Origin: Ruminococcus sp.
GTDB taxonomy: Bacteria > Bacillota > Clostridia > Oscillospirales > Ruminococcaceae
NCBI GenBank assembly: GCA_023667165.1
Contig: JAMPAO010000070.1
Location: 1-14,565, forward strand
Reading direction: 5' to 3'
Length of the DNA: 14,565 nt
This document shows, in pieces, positions 14,212 through 14,565 of the stretch (position 1 is its first letter; every line of letters begins with the position of its first letter). Position numbers and translations under genes: made by a program. A model generated the notes under the pieces. It ran no database searches. It worked only from the letters and a program-made list of their open reading frames with translations, and was not told where the DNA came from.

Positions 14212-14327
14212 TTTCCAAATATTAGAATATACATATTCTGATTTATATTGGTTTGATAGCGTTTTCGTTGCCTATTGGTTTGCTTCACAGATATATGCAA
14301 CTTGACTATGAATATATAAAAACTCAA

Positions 14328-14370
14328 ACCGCCCCAAACCTCGGGTTAATTACGTCCGAGGAGGGGCGGT
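14328..14370. terminator. Very stable GC-rich hairpin, probable terminator
   Basis: ACCGCCCC (14328-14335) pairs with GGGGCGGT (14363-14370) and CCTCGG (14339-14344) with CCGAGG (14356-14361), with an 11-base loop. On the minus strand it is followed by TTGAGTTTTT, a fair U-tract, so it may end a minus-strand transcript from outside the window. On the plus strand the following GCGTTTTG is weaker. Confidence 0.55.
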
Positions 14371-14488
14371 AAGCGTTTTGTGTTCCTTAGGCAAACTATT
14401 GCGTAAATTTTGCCGGTAAGTACAGTATATCATAAATTATGCGGTTTGTCAAAGATATTGGACAAATTTATTGAGGAATTCGATAGGC

Positions 14489-14528
14489 AGTAAATTCCCA
14501 AAGTAAATTCCGGTGTGGAATTTACTTT
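14489..14528. repeat. Operator-like array: AGTAAATTCC twice direct, once inverted
   Basis: AGTAAATTCC occurs at 14489-14498 and 14502-14511, and as its complement GGAATTTACT at 14517-14526. The last two form a perfect 12-bp inverted repeat (14500-14511 with 14517-14528) around a five-base centre. The third copy covers the -35 box of the predicted promoter, as expected for a repressor-binding cluster. Confidence 0.6.
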
Positions 14529-14549
14529 AAGGAAAAAACATGGTAGAAT
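14521..14549 (+). promoter_or_regulatory. Predicted promoter for a gene at the right edge
   Basis: TTTACT (14521-14526), a 17-base spacer and TAGAAT (14544-14549) preceded by TGG, making an extended -10. It points rightward; the gene would start at the very edge (an ATG at 14555, with no ribosome site in between) or beyond it. The -35 lies inside the AGTAAATTCC array. Confidence 0.5.
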
Positions 14550-14565
14550 TTAGTATGAGAAAGGA

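Noticed and set aside
1..14565. CRISPR arrays, tRNA or rRNA genes
   Set aside because: No regularly spaced direct repeats and no tRNA- or rRNA-like sequence were found on reading both strands.

Overview
The window looks like chromosomal DNA from a gut-type Clostridia/Oscillospiraceae bacterium, Ruminococcus-like. This rests on recognisable proteins, strong AGGAGG-type ribosome binding sites, TTGACA/TATAAT promoters, several ECF sigma/anti-sigma modules, and a quinolinate synthase, AGE epimerase and insertion sequences of clostridial type. Genus-level assignment is inference. No rRNA, tRNA or CRISPR array was seen.

Layout. (1) 1-2375: the right arm of a dispersed inverted-repeat element, then a zinc-finger anti-sigma-like membrane protein, then nadA with its own promoter. 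(2) 2376-4680: an insertion-sequence graveyard. Two same-orientation copies of an IS5-family (IS427-like) element, one internally deleted and one 822 bp but frameshifted, bracket remnants of a polymorphic-toxin locus: two C-terminal tails of TNT-type NAD glycohydrolase domains, one small immunity-like gene and one unassigned small gene. The full-length copy has landed in an older IS1182-type transposase fragment. (3) 4689-6920: a minus-strand operon of a DJ-1/PfpI-family protein and an AGE-family epimerase-like protein, with a terminator. (4) 6921-8850: a divergent intergenic region with nested inverted repeats, then Xre regulator, ECF sigma factor and DUF4367-type anti-sigma as a coupled operon. 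(5) 8898-10143: a 163-bp MITE-like hairpin element, then a small secreted protein translationally coupled to a second ECF sigma factor that has no anti-sigma after it. (6) 10144-10930: decayed DNA with a promoter/RBS hairpin on a broken ORF and an IS5-type transposase remnant. (7) 10934-13860: a minus-strand two-gene unit, an SF2 DEAH helicase fused to a C-terminal HNH nuclease plus a 202-aa protein of unknown family, with a near-consensus promoter and a terminator. (8) 13861-14565: a divergent IS1-like transposase N-terminal fragment, a strong hairpin, and an operator/promoter array for a gene starting at or beyond the right edge.

The best candidate for an undescribed system is the helicase-HNH plus 202-aa protein pair, which has the architecture of a defence or restriction-like unit and sits among mobile debris. 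Second-tier observations are the AGE protein with Lys in place of a catalytic Glu beside a DJ-1/PfpI gene, the secreted-protein/sigma-factor coupling, and the toxin-tail/immunity remnant flanked by IS copies.
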